From the NCBI GenBank assembly GCA_022769845.1, contig JALEIO010000030.1, forward strand, positions 1 to 15,778: a stretch of DNA of 15,778 bases, read 5' to 3'. Positions within the stretch are counted from its first letter, which is position 1; every line of letters starts with the position of its first letter. Under the pieces are notes generated by a model, which worked only from the letters and a program-made list of their open reading frames with translations, did no database searches and was not told where the DNA came from. Below are positions 13,657-15,778 of the stretch, piece by piece. The DNA comes from Oscillospiraceae bacterium. GTDB taxonomy: Bacteria > Bacillota > Clostridia > UMGS1810. The position numbers and the translations under genes are program-made.

Positions 13657-15222
13657 TTACGCCTCCTTTAAAAATTTTTTCATAACCGTTTTGAGTATTC
13701 CGAAAAACTCCTCGGATTTTAAGATAACGCACATTAAAACGTACACCGCCGCACCTAAAGACGCAGGAACCAAAAGCTGAAGATATTTGTTTGAAAACGT
13801 CAAAAGCTTATTTATAAAAATCACCGCCGCGCACATTGTCAAAGCGGAAATCACGCTTTTTGCCGCTGACACAAAAAGGTCTTTTGCAAATATATTTTTT
13901 ACACGCCTGTTGAGCAGTATAAGAAGTCCGAAGCCTATAATATTTGCCGCAACCGACGCGGAAAATGCCAAGCCTTCAAGCCCTGTTTTTATAAAAACCA
14001 CCGCCGTAACCGACAGCGCTATGTTCACGCATATTCCGAAAACCGACGCGCGCATAGGCGTTTTTCCGTCCTGAAGAGCGTAAAACGACTTGTTCATAAC
14101 CTCGTTTATACCAAAGCCGACCATACCCATAGAATAAAAAAACAGCGCACTTGATGTAAGACGCGTTGACGAAGCGCCGAACGCGCCGCGCTCGTAAAAT
14201 ACACTGATAATCGGCGTTGACAAAAGCATAAATCCTGCCATTACGGGAGTTATGATAAATATAACATATTTAACCGATTTTCGCACCATTTCGGCAAACG
14301 CTTCGGTATTGTCCGCCGCGGCAAAACGCGACAGTGACGGAAACGTAAGATTTGTTATGGTATAAGTAAACACGCCTACCAAAATTATATAAAGCTTGTT
14401 TGCATAATCAAGCGCAGGCACGGCAGCTCCGCCGTTTAAGCCTGAAGCAAGATTTATGTTTATCATAGCGTTTATCGGCTGCACCCATGCACTGACAATA
14501 ATAGGCAGTGCAAGAAGGCACACTCGTTTTATGCTGCTGTCCCCAAAAGGATTTTTAAGCCGCAGCTTATATTTCATTTTTATAAGCGCGGGAATTTGAA
14601 TAACAATTTGCAAAATCCAGCCTATAAGCATAGATACCGCAATGCCCCAAATGCCGAATTTATCACCGAAAATAATAATATACAAAATCAAAAACGCATT
14701 GGACACAAGCGAAATAAGCGCAGGAATAACAAATTCACCGTCCGACTGCAAAACTCCCACAAAGCAGTATGCAATACCGGTTATAAAAATTGCGGGAAAC
14801 AGTATTTTCACAAGGCTTGACGCAAGGTTAAGCTTCTCTGCGTCAAGACCGCCTGCGATTATTTTAACAACCGTACCCGAAAACGCAATTCCTACCGTCA
14901 CCATAATGAGAGTGACAACGGAAACAAGCGTAATGAATTTGTTTGAAAAATCCTGTGCTTTTTTTCTTTCGCCCTTTTGCAAAAATTCGTTATAAATTGG
15001 TATAAACGCCGCTGTTACAGCTGTTCCGAGTGCAATGTCGAAAAACAGCAGCGGAATTCTTGAAGCGGTGGAAAACGCAATCGCATTTACGCTTTCGGTG
15101 CCGTAAAGATACGCAATAAGAATGTCTCTTATCATACCGAAAAGCTTTGACAAAAGCATTGCCGCCGACACAATTATTGCCGTAACCGCCGCATTTTTTG
15201 TCTTTTTCTCTGCAAATTTCAT
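13657..15222 (-). CDS. murJ: MurJ/MviN-family lipid-linked glycan flippase
   Basis: Integral membrane flippase of 521 aa, the usual MurJ length, with about 14 hydrophobic segments. The N-terminus SKLFGMIRDILIAYLYG (25-41), ASRIP (53-57) and GTAVTAAFIPIYNEF (66-80) follow the MurJ pattern, including basic residues R32 and R55 expected in the central cavity. ALDYANKLYIILVGVFTYTI matches the conserved middle segment. MurJ flips lipid II for peptidoglycan. Its place directly before a polymerase and glycosyltransferase leaves open that this copy carries another lipid-linked glycan (inference). The start at 15222 has only a weak ribosome binding site (AAAGAT) but sits 2 bases after ireB, so coupling is likely. 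Its stop codon abuts the next ATG with no gap. Confidence 0.93.
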   Translation of the reverse strand: MKFAEKKTKNAAVTAIIVSAAMLLSKLFGMIRDILIAYLYGTESVNAIAFSTASRIPLLFFDIALGTAVTAAFIPIYNEFLQKGERKKAQDFSNKFITLVSVVTLIMVTVGIAFSGTVVKIIAGGLDAEKLNLASSLVKILFPAIFITGIAYCFVGVLQSDGEFVIPALISLVSNAFLILYIIIFGDKFGIWGIAVSMLIGWILQIVIQIPALIKMKYKLRLKNPFGDSSIKRVCLLALPIIVSAWVQPINAMININLASGLNGGAAVPALDYANKLYIILVGVFTYTITNLTFPSLSRFAAADNTEAFAEMVRKSVKYVIFIITPVMAGFMLLSTPIISVFYERGAFGASSTRLTSSALFFYSMGMVGFGINEVMNKSFYALQDGKTPMRASVFGICVNIALSVTAVVFIKTGLEGLAFSASVAANIIGFGLLILLNRRVKNIFAKDLFVSAAKSVISALTMCAAVIFINKLLTFSNKYLQLLVPASLGAAVYVLMCVILKSEEFFGILKTVMKKFLKEA

Positions 15223-15224
15223 AA

Positions 15225-15476
15225 TTATTTATCTTTCAAATAAACCTTGAAAAGCTCCTCTAAAATTTCATCTCTTTCAAGCTTTGAAATAAGGCTTCTG
15301 GCATTGTTATAGCTTGTGATGTAGGTAGGGTCGCCCGACATAATGTATCCCACAAGCTGACTTATAGGATTGTAGCCTTTTATTTTCAGCGCCTCATATA
15401 CCGTGGAAAGCGTTTCCCTTATAAGCGCCTGCTTGTCGCAGCTGCCGTTAAACACCATAGTTTCGTTAAATTCCAT
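15225..15476 (-). CDS. ireB: IreB/YrzL family (UPF0297) regulatory phosphoprotein
   Basis: Small cytoplasmic protein of 83 aa. The segment GYNPISQLVGYIMSGDPTYITSYNNARSLISKLERDEILEEL (34-74) carries the signature of the UPF0297 family: YNPI, VGY, MSGDP, NNAR and KLERDE. In Enterococcus, IreB is a substrate of the Ser/Thr kinase IreK and restrains cell-wall-linked antibiotic resistance; N-terminal threonines are the phosphorylation sites. Here T6 (NET) aligns with the second of those as I recall it, and the first is missing. Strong ribosome binding site AAGGAGGT. In Bacillus the gene sits between alaS and the yrrK/ruvX gene; here it lies between pheT and murJ, placing a kinase-controlled regulator beside an envelope flippase. 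Confidence 0.93.
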   Translation of the reverse strand: MEFNETMVFNGSCDKQALIRETLSTVYEALKIKGYNPISQLVGYIMSGDPTYITSYNNARSLISKLERDEILEELFKVYLKDK

Positions 15477-15508
15477 ATTCCTTACCTCCTTAAAAATTTT
15501 AAAAGATA

Positions 15509-15778
15509 TTATCTTAACTGCGCGCCTGTTTTTTCAAACAGCTGTCTTACAGTTTTGTCAAATACCGACGAAATTTCGTCATCGGTAAGCGTTCTGTCAT
15601 CTGCGCGGTAGATAATTGAAAATGCAAGGCTTTTTTTGCCGCTTTCAATCTGCTCGCCCTTATAAACGTCAAAAAGCTTAACGTCCTCAAGAATTTTACC
15701 CGAGCATTTTTTGATGATTTTTTCAATTTCTCCAACCGTTACGCCATCGTCAGCGATAAGCGCCATATCTCTTGTAAC
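15509..15778 (-). CDS. pheT: Phenylalanine-tRNA ligase beta subunit, C-terminal end (partial)
   Basis: The last 89 residues of a gene that enters from the right edge. They form the FDX-ACB (ferredoxin-fold anticodon-binding) domain closing PheT: VTRDMALIADDGV, VGEIEKIIKK, LEDVKLFDVYKGEQI, GKKSLAFSIIYRADDRTLTD and the family's typical ending KTGAQLR. With PheS it charges tRNA-Phe. The first visible codon is internal, so the true start is outside the window. The stop codon lies 32 bases before ireB, and no terminator is seen between them, so the envelope operon may be read through from pheST. Confidence 0.95.
   Translation of the reverse strand, partial: VTRDMALIADDGVTVGEIEKIIKKCSGKILEDVKLFDVYKGEQIESGKKSLAFSIIYRADDRTLTDDEISSVFDKTVRQLFEKTGAQLR

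Noticed and set aside
1..15778. tRNA or rRNA genes, prophage, toxin-antitoxin or defence genes
   Set aside because: I saw no sequence features of any of these on either strand. The genes are transport, signalling, envelope and housekeeping families.

Overview
The window looks like a chromosomal segment from a low-GC, Gram-positive anaerobe of the class Clostridia, probably a gut-type lineage near Oscillospirales. The basis is the gene families (KtrAB, an IreB/UPF0297 protein, DUF4330 proteins, a DUF6472-type mini-protein), the strong GGAGG-type ribosome binding sites, and tightly packed, overlapping genes. The lineage call is inference; no rRNA gene is present.

Left edge (1-577): an insertion-sequence end with an IS256-like terminal sequence, carrying the first 18 codons of a leftward gene whose ribosome binding site sits in a 15-bp hairpin. 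Next comes an about 73-bp repeat (copy A), then a leftward 59-residue four-cysteine protein too short for standard ORF calling. Its promoter diverges from that of the rightward ion-transport operon.

Ion-transport block (578-8264, + strand): Na+/phosphate cotransporter with a PhoU domain, short KdpD-like histidine kinase, KdpE-like response regulator, KtrB/TrkH-type K+ channel subunit and KtrA-type RCK gating subunit. These are closely spaced or overlapping and read as one operon joining phosphate and potassium transport to a two-component system. A 356-bp gap after ktrA holds six hairpins in near-continuous array plus a seventh that is a rho-independent terminator. A second, paralogous Na+/phosphate-PhoU gene follows. 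Directly after its stop codon lies copy B (81 bp) of the repeat, in the opposite orientation to copy A, so the two copies bracket the block.

Envelope block (8426-15778, - strand): pheT (C-terminal end only), ireB, murJ, an O-antigen ligase/Wzy-type polymerase, a GT4 glycosyltransferase, two tandem DUF4330 membrane proteins, an unrecognised secreted and membrane-anchored protein, and a NUDIX hydrolase. Gaps are 0-32 bp or overlaps, and a strong terminator at 8380-8410 ends the run. MurJ, the polymerase, the glycosyltransferase and the DUF4330 pair together suggest export and polymerisation of a cell-surface glycan, with the DUF4330 and unknown proteins as uncharacterised partners.

The observations most worth following are the hairpin array at 6176-6458, the stop-codon-abutting repeat pair, and the DUF4330/unknown-protein part of the surface-glycan operon.
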